Assembly (NCBI RefSeq): GCF_015355625.1
Contig: NZ_JACLAF010000005.1
Coordinates: 62,001 to 126,000 of the forward strand
From: Tamlana sp. I1
GTDB lineage: Bacteria > Bacteroidota > Bacteroidia > Flavobacteriales > Flavobacteriaceae
DNA: 64,000 nt
Direction of reading: 5' to 3'
The stretch's first letter is position 1. Each line of letters opens with the position of its first letter. The position numbers were made by a program, and so were the translations under genes. Below the pieces are notes generated by a model. That model did no database searches, had not been told where the DNA came from, and saw only the letters and a program-made list of their open reading frames with translations. Positions 25,154-33,697 of this stretch are shown here, piece by piece.

Positions 25154-25178
25154 CTAAGGTTTTTAAAATTGAGCTAAA

Positions 25179-26474
25179 ATGATAAAGAATTTTGTTGAAG
25201 AATTAACGTGGAGAGGCATGATACAAGATAGTATGCCGGGAACCGAAGAACACTTATTAGAGGCGATGCGATTGGCGTACGTGGGGATTGACCCAACGGC
25301 CGATTCTTTGCATATTGGCCATTTGGTAGGGGTTATGGGATTGCGACATTTTCAGTTATCTGGGCACAAACCCGTAGCGCTGGTAGGTGGTGCTACAGGA
25401 ATGATTGGCGATCCTTCGGGGAAATCTGCAGAGCGTAATTTGCTTAATGAAGAAACGCTTCAACACAATCAAAACGCCATAAAAGAACAATTATCACGAT
25501 TTTTAGATTTTGATAGCGATGCTGAAAATGCTGCTGTTATGGTGAATAATTATGATTGGATGAAAGAGTTTTCATTTCTAGAGTTTATTCGTGATGTAGG
25601 CAAGCATATTACGGTTAACTATATGATGGCTAAAGATTCGGTTAAAAAACGTTTGTCTTCAGAGTCTGCTGTAGGGATGAGTTTTACCGAATTTACATAC
25701 CAACTTGTTCAGGGTTACGATTTTTTACATTTATATCGCGATAAACAGTGTACCCTACAAATGGGCGGAAGCGACCAATGGGGAAACATCACTACAGGAA
25801 CAGAACTAATTCGTCGCGTAGATTCAGGAAAAGGTTATGCCTTAACTTGGCCGTTAATTACAAAAGCCGATGGGACTAAATTTGGTAAAACCGAAGGCGG
25901 AAATATTTGGTTGGATTCCGAAAGAACCTCGCCGTATAAATTCTATCAATATTGGTTAAATACGAGTGATGTTGATGCTGAAAAATACATCAAAATTTTC
26001 ACGTTTTTAACTAAAGAAACGATTGAATCTTTAATTGAAGAGCATAAAGAAGCACCACATTTACGTTTGTTACAAAAGCGTTTGGCTGAAGAAATTACCA
26101 CGATGGTACACTCTAAAGATGAGTTAGATAATGCTATTAAAGCAAGTGAGATTTTATTTGGAAAATCTACGGGTGAAGATTTAAAAGCGCTTAACGAAAA
26201 AACGTTTTTAGATGTTTTTGATGGGGTGCCACTAACGCAAATTGCTCAATCGGAAGTTGAAAATGGATTGGATATTATTGCAGCTTTAGCCGAGCAAGGC
26301 GGTTTTTTAAAATCGAATGGTGAAGCGAGACGCGCTTTAAAAGAAAACTCGATTTCGGTAAATAAAGAAAAAGTAAAAGACGATTATAAAATTACTACAG
26401 CCGATTTAATTAATAATAAATTCGTGCTTTTACAACGCGGTAAGAAGAATTACTTTGTGTTGCAAGTGGTATAA
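25179..26474 (+). CDS. tyrS: tyrosyl-tRNA synthetase
   Basis: A 431-residue class I synthetase that charges tRNA-Tyr. The HIGH-type motif is in [18 protein letters not shown] (about residues 38-55), and the bacterial KMSKS equivalent KFGKTEGG is near 230-237. [13 protein letters not shown] and [15 protein letters not shown] complete the active site. The C-terminal 70 residues form an S4 RNA-binding domain ([20 protein letters not shown]). Length is normal. Followed by a strong terminator; monocistronic. Confidence 0.95.
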   Translation: MIKNFVEELTWRGMIQDSMPGTEEHLLEAMRLAYVGIDPTADSLHIGHLVGVMGLRHFQLSGHKPVALVGGATGMIGDPSGKSAERNLLNEETLQHNQNAIKEQLSRFLDFDSDAENAAVMVNNYDWMKEFSFLEFIRDVGKHITVNYMMAKDSVKKRLSSESAVGMSFTEFTYQLVQGYDFLHLYRDKQCTLQMGGSDQWGNITTGTELIRRVDSGKGYALTWPLITKADGTKFGKTEGGNIWLDSERTSPYKFYQYWLNTSDVDAEKYIKIFTFLTKETIESLIEEHKEAPHLRLLQKRLAEEITTMVHSKDELDNAIKASEILFGKSTGEDLKALNEKTFLDVFDGVPLTQIAQSEVENGLDIIAALAEQGGFLKSNGEARRALKENSISVNKEKVKDDYKITTADLINNKFVLLQRGKKNYFVLQVV

Positions 26475-26524
26475 TTAAAAGGCCTCAGTATCTGAAACAC
26501 GCTTTTTACAAGAATTACAGAACA

Positions 26525-26560
26525 AGAACGCCTGATTTTTTAAATCAGGCGTTCTCTTTT
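26525..26560 (+). terminator. intrinsic terminator after tyrS
   Basis: A 14-bp stem (AGAACGCCTGATTT, 26525-26538, with its complement 26542-26555) and 3-nt loop, followed by CTTTT. Confidence 0.9.
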
Positions 26561-26642
26561 TAACCAATAAATATTAATTTTTCTTTTTCTAGCTGTTGTT
26601 TTAGTCGTAGATAATTTCTAAACCTTTCAAAGAGTTGGTTTT

Positions 26643-27623
26643 TTATAAAACCATAAGATTACAACCGCGAATATCCGAATTATCAAAACGGCCTATCACT
26701 TCAAAAGCACCGTTTATATTAACACGTCCCAAATCTTGAGTGGCAATAAACGAACAGGAATTAATGTTCACTAAATCGATAATATTTATGCCACCTGCTT
26801 TTCCTGGTTTCTGTATGCTAAGTGCGTCTTCGGTGTCTCGTGTTAGTATTTTCATCCATGGCGGACACTCAAAAATACCGTTTCCAGTGGAGTAGGCCTG
26901 ACTTAGTAGTTCCGTCATGCCGTATTCGCTATGAATGTGTTCAACACCAAAACCTTGTTTTAAAATAGAATGTAACTCGCCTCGAATCAGTTCTTTGCGT
27001 TTGCCTTTCATACCACCAGTTTCCATGATGATGGTGTTTTTTAGTTGAAATTGAAACGATTCAACCAAATCTAGCAAGGCAAAAGAAACACCAATTAACA
27101 ATATTTTTTTGCCTTCAGCATCTAGCTTTATTAAGTGGTCTTTTAATTCCGAAAGGTTGTTTAAGTAAAAACCGCTTTCAGGATGTTTTGATGTTTTTAT
27201 CATGGCATCAACCATGTGAATTAGCGAGGAACCTTGTCGTTCTAGATAGGAAGGCAGTAAACCTAAAATAACATAGTCTTCAATTTTTCCGTAAAAGTGT
27301 TCGAACCCTTTGGTAAAACTTTGGTTGTAAATATTGATGTCAGTTACATGATGTTTGCTCGTTTCATTTCCTGTAGTTCCAGAACTTGTAAACGTGGTTT
27401 GAATTTTATCTTTAGAGCTTAAAATATCACGAGTTTTAAAAAACTGAATAGGCAGAAAAGGAATGGCTTCTACAGTTTTTATCTCGCTAGGATGTTTGTA
27501 TAGTAAGTCGCAAAACGAGCGATACACCCTGTTGTTTTCAAATTGAAATTTAAAAACCTGTAAGGCTAAATCTTCAAATTCAGATTTGGTTTTTATGTCG
27601 AAAATGGAATTTGTGTCAATCAT
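26643..27623 (-). CDS. LuxE/PaaK-like acyl-protein synthetase
   Basis: A 326-residue protein of the LuxE (acyl-protein synthetase) family, related to adenylate-forming enzymes. The phosphate-binding-like TFTSSGTTGNETSKH (about residues 76-90), METGGMKGKRKEL (about 199-211) and EYGMTELLSQAY (about 232-243) support this. LuxE activates fatty acids as acyl-AMP and transfers them to its own cysteine in bioluminescence operons. No luxA, luxB, luxC or luxD is nearby, so the acyl acceptor here is unknown. Start: ATG at 27623 (MIDTNSIFDIK). The GTG at 27638 lies on the -7 box and cannot be transcribed from it. Confidence 0.8.
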   Translation of the reverse strand: MIDTNSIFDIKTKSEFEDLALQVFKFQFENNRVYRSFCDLLYKHPSEIKTVEAIPFLPIQFFKTRDILSSKDKIQTTFTSSGTTGNETSKHHVTDINIYNQSFTKGFEHFYGKIEDYVILGLLPSYLERQGSSLIHMVDAMIKTSKHPESGFYLNNLSELKDHLIKLDAEGKKILLIGVSFALLDLVESFQFQLKNTIIMETGGMKGKRKELIRGELHSILKQGFGVEHIHSEYGMTELLSQAYSTGNGIFECPPWMKILTRDTEDALSIQKPGKAGGINIIDLVNINSCSFIATQDLGRVNINGAFEVIGRFDNSDIRGCNLMVL

Positions 27624-27637
27624 ACCTTGATAAAGCA

Positions 27638-27645
27638 CAAAAGTA
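27638..27645 (-). promoter_or_regulatory. -7 promoter box for the LuxE-like gene
   Basis: On the minus strand TACTTTTG, a perfect TAnnTTTG match, 15 bp upstream of the ATG at 27623. It decides the start codon against the GTG at 27638. Confidence 0.55.
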
Positions 27646-27697
27646 TGTAAAATAAAAAAGCGCTGCTAGTAGTAATTTTTTAATTGCAAAGAGAAAC

Positions 27698-28039
27698 TTA
27701 TTTAACAACCAGCTTTCTGGTTTCGCTACTCTTGTTTTCGGTAATTCTTAGTAAGTAAACCCCTTTAGAAAGCTGAGAAATGTTTAATTGTTTGCCTGTT
27801 ATTTTTGTTGAAAATAATCGCTTACCTAAAACATTATAAAACTCGATGGTTTTAGTAGCATTTTCTTTAGAAATGATGTTTACAAATGTATTTTGACTGC
27901 TAACAGGATTGGGATAAATAGTTAAATTTTCTATTTTTTCTTCCATAAAGTTTGTTGTACCTTTATTTTGAGCGCCTATATATTGGCTTGTAAATAAGGT
28001 GATTGAAAGAAATAAATAGAAAATGTAATTTTTTTTCAT
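27698..28039 (-). CDS. T9SS type A sorting domain protein without a cargo domain
   Basis: A 113-residue protein: signal peptide (about residues 1-23, ending SQYIGAQ), a spacer of about 15 residues, then a complete Por-secretion C-terminal sorting domain from NLTIYPNPVSSQ (about 39-50) through FYNVLGKRLFST and ISQLSKGVYLLRI to the terminal TRKLVVK. Such domains target proteins to the type IX secretion system, after which they are usually cleaved. Here there is almost nothing to deliver. It could be a remnant of a larger gene or a true minimal protein. It has its own -7 box. Confidence 0.82.
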   Translation of the reverse strand: MKKNYIFYLFLSITLFTSQYIGAQNKGTTNFMEEKIENLTIYPNPVSSQNTFVNIISKENATKTIEFYNVLGKRLFSTKITGKQLNISQLSKGVYLLRITENKSSETRKLVVK

Positions 28040-28079
28040 TTGTTTTGTTTACTAAAAAATAAAGATAAAACAAAACCAT

Positions 28080-28087
28080 CAAATTTA
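28080..28087 (-). promoter_or_regulatory. -7 promoter box for the T9SS sorting-domain gene
   Basis: On the minus strand TAAATTTG, a perfect TAnnTTTG match, 40 bp upstream of the ATG at 28039. Confidence 0.5.
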
Positions 28088-28235
28088 ATGCCATAAAACT
28101 GTTAAACATTGCCGTTTTTGGTCGAAACATTAAATTCATGTAAGTGTATTGTTATGTTAATGTTATTAAATATTATTAATTTAATTAAGTTGTGTTATTA
28201 GTTTTATCTTTACTTCAATAAACGTTGTAAAAACA

Positions 28236-28916
28236 ATGAAAAAGAAGGATATTAAAATTTTACTGGTTGATGATGAGCCAGATATTTTAGAAATAGTGGG
28301 CTACAATTTAACGGCCGAAGGTTACCAAGTAATCACTGCCGAAAATGGCCAAGAAGCAGTTAAAAAGGCTAAAAAAGAGTTACCTCACTTAATTATTTTG
28401 GATGTGATGATGCCTGAAATGGATGGTATTGAAGCATGTGAAATAATTCGTAAAAACCCAGATTTAAAAAACACCATCGTAACATTTTTAACCGCTAGAG
28501 GCGAGGATTATTCGCAAGTTGCAGGGTTCGATGCTGGTGCCGATGATTATATCACAAAGCCAATTAAACCAAAGGTTTTAGTTAGCAAGGTGAAAGCACT
28601 TTTAAGACGTTTTAAAGAGGAAGATGTTGCCGATACTATGAAAATTGGGAATTTAGTTATTAATCGTGATGAATATAAAATTGTTTCTAAAGGTGTAGAA
28701 ATTGTATTGCCTAGAAAGGAGTTTGAGTTACTTTCATTATTAGCTTCAAAACCAGGAAAAGTGTTTAAAAGAGATGAGATTTTAGATGCGGTTTGGGGTA
28801 ACGAAGTGGTTGTTGGAGGACGAACTATCGATGTTCATATTAGAAAATTACGTGAAAAATTAGGCGACGACAGTTTTAAAACAATAAAAGGAGTAGGCTA
28901 TAAGTTTGTAGATTAA
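28236..28916 (+). CDS. OmpR-family response regulator
   Basis: A 226-residue response regulator: receiver domain (about residues 5-120) with acidic pair Asp12-Asp13, phosphoacceptor Asp56 in LIILDVMMPEMDG and the conserved Lys in DDYITKPIKPKVL, followed by an OmpR/PhoB winged-helix DNA-binding domain (about 130-226; LPRKEFELLSLLASKPGKVFKRDEIL...GGRTIDVHIRKLREKLG). It is the partner of the kinase that follows, sharing one base (TAATG). Target genes are unknown. Similar pairs in Bacteroidota are annotated RprXY/PhoPR-like. Confidence 0.93.
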   Translation: MKKKDIKILLVDDEPDILEIVGYNLTAEGYQVITAENGQEAVKKAKKELPHLIILDVMMPEMDGIEACEIIRKNPDLKNTIVTFLTARGEDYSQVAGFDAGADDYITKPIKPKVLVSKVKALLRRFKEEDVADTMKIGNLVINRDEYKIVSKGVEIVLPRKEFELLSLLASKPGKVFKRDEILDAVWGNEVVVGGRTIDVHIRKLREKLGDDSFKTIKGVGYKFVD

Positions 28917-29959
28917 TGCAGTCTAAATTTAAAAAATCATACCGTTTTGCGTTAAGAACGTCGCTTTTTATAACCCTATATACAACACTCGTAATGGGTG
29001 TTTTTTTATACTATCTATACGGCTTACAATGGCATTGGTTAGTTTTGTTTGCTGTTTTTGTGTTTTTGTTCTCTTTTGTTATTATTCAAATTAGTGTAGA
29101 GCGCTTCATTTATAAACGTGTTAAAAAAATATACGACGACTTAACACTTTTAGAATCTGCAAGTTTAACAAAAGGTCCTATTACGACTAACATGCAAACC
29201 CTTACCGAAGATATTGATAGGTTTGCTAGAGATAAAAAGATTGAAATCGAAACCCTAAAAGTGAGAGAAGAATACCGAAAAGAATTTATTGGTAATGTGT
29301 CTCACGAATTAAAAACGCCATTATTTACCGTTCAGGGTTACATTTTAACTTTATTAGATGGCGCTATTGAAGATAAAGTCATACGCGATAAATATTTAGA
29401 ACGTGCTAGCAAAGGCATCGAGCGACTGGGTTATATTGTGAAGGATTTAGATATGATTACCAAATTAGAGGTTGGTGATTTAAGCTTGCAAATTGAAAAA
29501 TTCGATATCGTCGAGTTGGTTAAGCAGGTGTTTGATATGTTGGAAATGAAAGCGCATAAAAAACGCATTACCCTCACTTTTGATCGTATTTATGCTCAGC
29601 CTGTTTATGTGAAAGCTGATAAAGAACGTGTTCAACAAGTTTTAGCCAACCTAATTGTCAACTCTATAAAATATGGAAGCCTAAAAGGGACCACCGAAAT
29701 TAGTGTTGAAAACCTAATAAAAAATAAAATTATTATTCGAGTAACCGATAACGGTGAAGGCATTGCGCAAGCACATTTACCTAGGCTGTTCGAGCGTTTT
29801 TATCGAGTTGATAAAAGTGGTTCTAGAAGAGAAGGTGGTTCAGGTTTAGGTTTATCTATCGTGAAACATATTATTGAAGCACATCACGAAAAGATTTATG
29901 TTGAAAGTGAGTTTGGTGTGGGTAGCGAATTTTCATTCACATTAGAAAAGGCTGAATAA
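28916..29959 (+). CDS. sensor histidine kinase
   Basis: A 347-residue kinase with two N-terminal membrane helices (about residues 16-36 and 41-60) separated by a very short loop, so no large periplasmic sensor domain. A linker follows, then the HisKA domain with His130 in EFIGNVSHELKTPLFTVQG and the HATPase_c domain with VLANLIVNSIKYG (N box), VTDNGEGI (G1) and GGSGLGLSIVKHI (G2). This suggests sensing within the membrane or cytoplasm. It is coupled to the response regulator upstream. Its 3' end overlaps the convergent glycosyltransferase gene by 18 bp. Confidence 0.93.
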   Translation: MQSKFKKSYRFALRTSLFITLYTTLVMGVFLYYLYGLQWHWLVLFAVFVFLFSFVIIQISVERFIYKRVKKIYDDLTLLESASLTKGPITTNMQTLTEDIDRFARDKKIEIETLKVREEYRKEFIGNVSHELKTPLFTVQGYILTLLDGAIEDKVIRDKYLERASKGIERLGYIVKDLDMITKLEVGDLSLQIEKFDIVELVKQVFDMLEMKAHKKRITLTFDRIYAQPVYVKADKERVQQVLANLIVNSIKYGSLKGTTEISVENLIKNKIIIRVTDNGEGIAQAHLPRLFERFYRVDKSGSRREGGSGLGLSIVKHIIEAHHEKIYVESEFGVGSEFSFTLEKAE

Positions 29960-30988
29960 CTCTGTGTAATCAGGTGTGAAATCAAATGCCTTTAAGCCTT
30001 CATAAGCAACAACGTCATTTAGTTTTTCTAAAGTAAAATCATCTTGTTTGCAGGTGGGCACCATGCTCATTTCCCAAAGTCTATGGGCTAAATATTCTTG
30101 TTCAAATTGCCCTGGCGTTGGAATAAAGTATGCTTTTTTATTCAACTTCGCTAAATCCATCACGGTAGTGTACCCAGATCTTGAAATAATTAAGGCACTC
30201 TCGTTAATGGTTTTTTCTAATTCTTTGGAAGTCATGAAATTATAAACACTAAGATTTTCAGAAACCTTTTTGCTTTGTTGTTCTTCCATTAAACCTCTAA
30301 CAAGAACAACTTTTCCCTTATAGTTTTTAAAACTGTCTAAAAGTTTTTCTTCCAAAAGTGTGCGTTGGGGTTCTGGGCCAGATATTAAAGCCAAAATATT
30401 GTTTTTAATATCGAGTTCTTCCGTGTTAAATCGGCTTAAAGGACCAATGTATTTGGTGGGAATATCAAAAGTTTTTACATGCCCTAATTTTCCGCTTAAA
30501 TTGGGTTCGCCTGGTACATCGGGAACCCAGCACATATTAAATTTTTGTATAAATTTTTGATGCATTTTGGTACTTAACCACGAAGTGCTTCCGCTTAAAA
30601 CATACAATTGATGTGTTATAAAAACAGATGGTACTTTTTTATTTCGAACCCCCATTCGGTTGTCTGAGATAATTCCAGCAATATCATGTTCCTCTAAAAT
30701 TTTTGCAATAGCTTTTTTTTCAGCTTTAATCGCTTTTAATAATTTAGGGGAATCTTTAAGAAGTTTCAGCTTAAAATGTTTCCCTTTTTTTGCATAAGTC
30801 ACATTATATGCGGGTAATTCGATTGAAGATAAGGTTGGGAATTCCTTTTGTAATAAGGCTAAAGCAGCGCCATCACTAGCTATTATTGGAATAAAACCTT
30901 CGGTTATTAAAGCGTTTATAATAGGAATACATCGGGTAGCATGCCCAAGTCCCCAATTTAAAGGGGCTACTAAAATTTGCTTCTTCAT
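29942..30988 (-). CDS. MurG-like glycosyltransferase (GT28-related)
   Basis: A 348-residue protein with two Rossmann-like halves. The N-terminus KQILVAPLNWGLGHATRCIPII resembles GT-B transferases of the MurG/UDP-GlcNAc transferase type with a glycine-rich GHATR loop. The second half holds ALISGPEPQRTLLEEKLL (about 210-227) and the nucleotide-sugar-binding SALIISRSGYTTVMDLAKLNKKAYFIPTPGQFEQEYLA, quoted here as IISRSGYTTVMDL and PTPGQFEQEYLA. Acceptor and donor are unknown. Start taken at ATG 30988 (MKKQILVAP); ATG at 31003 would add MVNHD. Ends 18 bp inside the convergent kinase gene. Confidence 0.78.
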   Translation of the reverse strand: MKKQILVAPLNWGLGHATRCIPIINALITEGFIPIIASDGAALALLQKEFPTLSSIELPAYNVTYAKKGKHFKLKLLKDSPKLLKAIKAEKKAIAKILEEHDIAGIISDNRMGVRNKKVPSVFITHQLYVLSGSTSWLSTKMHQKFIQKFNMCWVPDVPGEPNLSGKLGHVKTFDIPTKYIGPLSRFNTEELDIKNNILALISGPEPQRTLLEEKLLDSFKNYKGKVVLVRGLMEEQQSKKVSENLSVYNFMTSKELEKTINESALIISRSGYTTVMDLAKLNKKAYFIPTPGQFEQEYLAHRLWEMSMVPTCKQDDFTLEKLNDVVAYEGLKAFDFTPDYTELFSLF

Positions 30989-31057
30989 ATCGTGATTTAC
31001 CAAGATTGTAGTTAATTTTTACACGTGCTTAAATATGTGTAAAGATTTTAATAAAAT

Positions 31058-31065
31058 CAAAGATA
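31058..31065 (-). promoter_or_regulatory. -7 promoter box for the MurG-like gene
   Basis: On the minus strand TATCTTTG, a perfect TAnnTTTG match, about 70 bp upstream of the start codon. Confidence 0.45.
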
Positions 31066-31171
31066 AGTGTATTAATGCTCATGTATATTTCCTTAATTTT
31101 ACCAAATCTATTTTAAACACTAATTAATTGTTAATTCGTTGTTTTAAAATAGCTTATCTCGGTCTTGTTTT

Positions 31172-31179
31172 TATGTTTG
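31172..31179 (+). promoter_or_regulatory. -7 promoter box for the trmB operon
   Basis: TATGTTTG, a perfect TAnnTTTG match, 41 bp upstream of the TTG start codon of trmB. Confidence 0.45.
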
Positions 31180-31220
31180 AAACAGTCGTGAAATTAAATA
31201 ATTATAAATAGTAAACAGAG

Positions 31221-31895
31221 TTGGGAAGTAAAAATAAACTTAGACGATTTAGAGAAAACGAAACATTTTCAAACGTAATTCAACCAAGTAGAGACGAGCT
31301 TGTAGGTTCTAAATTCAAATTAAAAGGCCACTGGCGTACCGAAGTTTTTAAAAATGACAATCCGTTAGTTTTAGAATTAGGTTGCGGAAAAGGAGAGTAT
31401 TCCGTTGCTCTGGCTCAAAAATATCCAAATAAAAATTTTATTGGTGTCGATATAAAAGGGGCTCGTTTTTGGCGTGGTGCTAAAACCGCTATTGAAGAAA
31501 ATATTCCTAATGTAGCTTTTTTACGCACACAAATTGAATTGATTGATCACGCTTTCGCAGAAGGTGAAGTTGATGAAATTTGGATTACTTTTCCAGACCC
31601 ACAAATTAAATATAAGCGCACTAAACACCGTATGACGAATGCACAGTTTTTAGAACGCTATAAAAAAATATTAAAACCTGATGGTGTTGTAAACCTAAAA
31701 ACGGATAGCGAATTTATGCATGGTTATACTTTGGGTTTATTACATGGCGCAGGACATGAAGTGCTTTATGCAAACCATAACGTGTACAAGCAAGAGGGGA
31801 GCCCAGAAGAGGTAACCGCTATTCAAACGTTTTACGAGTCGCAGTATTTAGAACAAAACAAACCGATTACCTACATTAAGTTTAAAATTAAATAA
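31221..31895 (+). CDS. trmB: tRNA (guanine-N7)-methyltransferase
   Basis: A 224-residue SAM-dependent methyltransferase that modifies G46 of tRNA. The SAM-binding motif VLELGCGKGEYSVALA (about residues 49-64), FIGVDIKGARFWRGAKTA (about 73-90) and the TrmB-specific EIWITFPDPQIKYKRTKHRM (about 117-136) are all present. Start: TTG at 31221, giving MGSKNKLRRF, which I recall as the conserved flavobacterial N-terminus; no ATG gives a full-length protein. First gene of a tight run: the LysE gene starts 2 bp after its stop. Confidence 0.93.
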   Translation: MGSKNKLRRFRENETFSNVIQPSRDELVGSKFKLKGHWRTEVFKNDNPLVLELGCGKGEYSVALAQKYPNKNFIGVDIKGARFWRGAKTAIEENIPNVAFLRTQIELIDHAFAEGEVDEIWITFPDPQIKYKRTKHRMTNAQFLERYKKILKPDGVVNLKTDSEFMHGYTLGLLHGAGHEVLYANHNVYKQEGSPEEVTAIQTFYESQYLEQNKPITYIKFKIK

Positions 31896-31897
31896 CT

Positions 31898-32527
31898 GTG
31901 GAGATAACCATTGTCTTTTTATTAGGGTTTGTTTTCGCATTTCTAGGCGTTATTCCTCCAGGTTTGTTAAATATGACGGCTGCAAAAATTAGCCTAAAAG
32001 AAGGTCATGTGCGTGGTCTCATGTTTTCAATTGGCGCCTGTGCCGTGGTTGTAGCACAAACCTACTTAGCGGCTATTTTTGCTAGTTATTTAAGTCAGCA
32101 CCCAGAGGTAGTCGATGTCTTGCGTCGCGTTGCTGTAGTTATATTTATTTTAATTACCATTTACTTTTTATTTATTGCAAAGTCTAAGCAACCTAAACAA
32201 GTTGAGCCTAAAATTAGAAGCAAGCACAGCCGCTTTTTTCAAGGTATTTTATTGTCTGCATTAAATGTGTTCCCGATTCCTTATCAGGGATATATCACGA
32301 TTATGTTAGCGTCTTATGGATGGATGACTTTTGAAAGACTAGACATTATTTCTTATGTAGCCGGATCTGTTATGGGGACTTTTGTGGTGTTATATTTGTA
32401 TGTTTTCTTTTTTGAAAAAATACACAGCAAAACCCTAACCTCTCAAAAAAACATGAATCGTATTATTGGGGGGATTACGTTAATTATCGCTATTATCACC
32501 TTAATAAACATCATTTTTAAAGACTAA
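31898..32527 (+). CDS. LysE family translocator
   Basis: A 209-residue protein with about six membrane helices. The N-terminal half carries the LysE-type pattern FAFLGVIPPGLLNMTAAKISLKEG (about residues 12-35; quoted as VIPPGLLNM) and the proline-containing LSALNVFPIPYQGY. LysE proteins export amino acids; the substrate here is not known. Start: GTG at 31898, 2 bp after the trmB stop. The stop abuts the ATG of the next gene, indicating a three-gene operon. Confidence 0.85.
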   Translation: MEITIVFLLGFVFAFLGVIPPGLLNMTAAKISLKEGHVRGLMFSIGACAVVVAQTYLAAIFASYLSQHPEVVDVLRRVAVVIFILITIYFLFIAKSKQPKQVEPKIRSKHSRFFQGILLSALNVFPIPYQGYITIMLASYGWMTFERLDIISYVAGSVMGTFVVLYLYVFFFEKIHSKTLTSQKNMNRIIGGITLIIAIITLINIIFKD

Positions 32528-32866
32528 ATGAAGCCGGAAACACTTAATTTTTTTGATAAAGTTTATGGTGTGGTAAAGCAAATTCCGTATGGTCGAGTAA
32601 CCAGTTACGGCGCTATTGCGAAATATTTAGGCGCTGCAAGAAGTGCCAGGATGGTTGGCTATGCCATGAATAATGCGCATGGCAAAGACGTGCCTGCGCA
32701 CCGTGTTGTAAACCGTAAAGGTTTACTAACGGGGAAGCATCATTTTGAGGGTACAAACTTAATGCAACAGCTTCTTGAAAATGAAGGTGTCTTGGTTTTA
32801 GAGAACCAAATTCAGAATTTTGAAACCGTATTTTGGGATCCTTCGATAGCATTACAAAAGTTTTAG
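32528..32866 (+). CDS. alkyltransferase-like (ATL) protein, MGMT family without catalytic Cys
   Basis: A 112-residue protein of the MGMT DNA-binding domain family. The helix-turn-helix RVTSYGAIAKYLGAARSARMVGYAMNN, here residues 23-49, with the arginine-finger SARMVG is clear. The active-site PCHRV of O6-alkylguanine methyltransferases is PAHRV here (residues 56-60), so the protein cannot accept an alkyl group. ATL proteins bind O6-alkylguanine lesions and route them to nucleotide excision repair. It directly follows the LysE gene, and its last 4 bp overlap a convergent hypothetical gene. Confidence 0.9.
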   Translation: MKPETLNFFDKVYGVVKQIPYGRVTSYGAIAKYLGAARSARMVGYAMNNAHGKDVPAHRVVNRKGLLTGKHHFEGTNLMQQLLENEGVLVLENQIQNFETVFWDPSIALQKF

Positions 32867-33261
32867 CTCGATTTTAAATTCGGTGTGATAGTAAGCGGTT
32901 TTTTCTTCCTAGCCGAAAGATTCAAAATCTTATCTAGTAAATTAATTTCGTTCTTAAAGAGCGTTTTTTTCAGCTCCTGCATTTCGCTTTCCATTTGCTT
33001 TTTAATAATCTTTTTAAGATCGCTAGTAAACGCTAAATTGAAGGACTTTTTGTATAAATAAATGTGGTTTGCAAGTATTATTTCATCATCGGCAATACAA
33101 ATTGAAACTTGGTTTTTTTCATCTAATAAATAATATTCATCAGAAATAGGAGAAATTAATTTTTTAATGGCTTTATCTTCCGAATAATTCTTTATAATAT
33201 CAATTATGAATTTACAATCCTCGCGCGTAGCCTCACTGTCAAAGTTAAACATCTTAAACAT
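32863..33261 (-). CDS. hypothetical protein
   Basis: I do not recognise this 132-residue protein. It has no signal peptide or membrane helix. The N-terminal part is acidic with a helical CKFIIDIIKNYSEDKAI stretch (about residues 16-32) and beta strands (EYYLLDEKNQVSICIADDEIIL). The C-terminal third is very basic (ARKKKPLTITPNLKSS) after a long helix (about 80-115), which could bind nucleic acid, but that is speculation. Base composition is like that of its neighbours. It ends 4 bp inside the ATL gene and faces a 436-bp gene-free interval upstream. Confidence 0.55.
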   Translation of the reverse strand: MFKMFNFDSEATREDCKFIIDIIKNYSEDKAIKKLISPISDEYYLLDEKNQVSICIADDEIILANHIYLYKKSFNLAFTSDLKKIIKKQMESEMQELKKTLFKNEINLLDKILNLSARKKKPLTITPNLKSS

Positions 33262-33697
33262 AATTAGTCATATTAAAATTCGTGAAATTATGTAGGTGTC
33301 TTAGGTCTTAAAGCCTATTTTGGTAATAATTACGCCAAAATGCGATTGGGATCATTTGGCAATTTGTAGTCATTACACTAATTTGATCATTACCAATATA
33401 CAAAATTCTAGAAACAAGTGTGTTATGGCTTCGTTAAAATCACGATAACTAAGATGAACGTACTTTATCATCCTTGAAATTATTAAATTGGGGTTTTTTA
33501 TGCCTTCAAATTATTAATTTATTACAGGTTTGGTATGTTTTAAACACTTTATTTTCTTCTGAATAAATGAAGTATAACATAAAATAGACTAGCGCTACAT
33601 CCTTAAATGAAAGTTAATTATAAACAAAACTTCTATAGAGTAACTTCCATGTTACAGCTTTATTAATTATCTTTGTCTTTAGATTTAATTTGAATAA
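33262..33697. other. 436-bp intergenic interval
   Basis: Between the divergent hypothetical gene and mrp. I see no gene. It holds a small imperfect hairpin (TTTTGG...CCAAAA, 33318-33340) and the -7 box for mrp at 33668. Otherwise it is AT-rich DNA without recognisable structure. Confidence 0.6.
33668..33675 (+). promoter_or_regulatory. -7 promoter box for mrp-nifU
   Basis: TATCTTTG, a perfect TAnnTTTG match, 22 bp upstream of the ATG at 33698. Confidence 0.5.

Noticed and set aside
26643-27623. Possible bioluminescence locus
   Set aside because: Only a LuxE-like gene is present; no luxA, luxB, luxC or luxD nearby.
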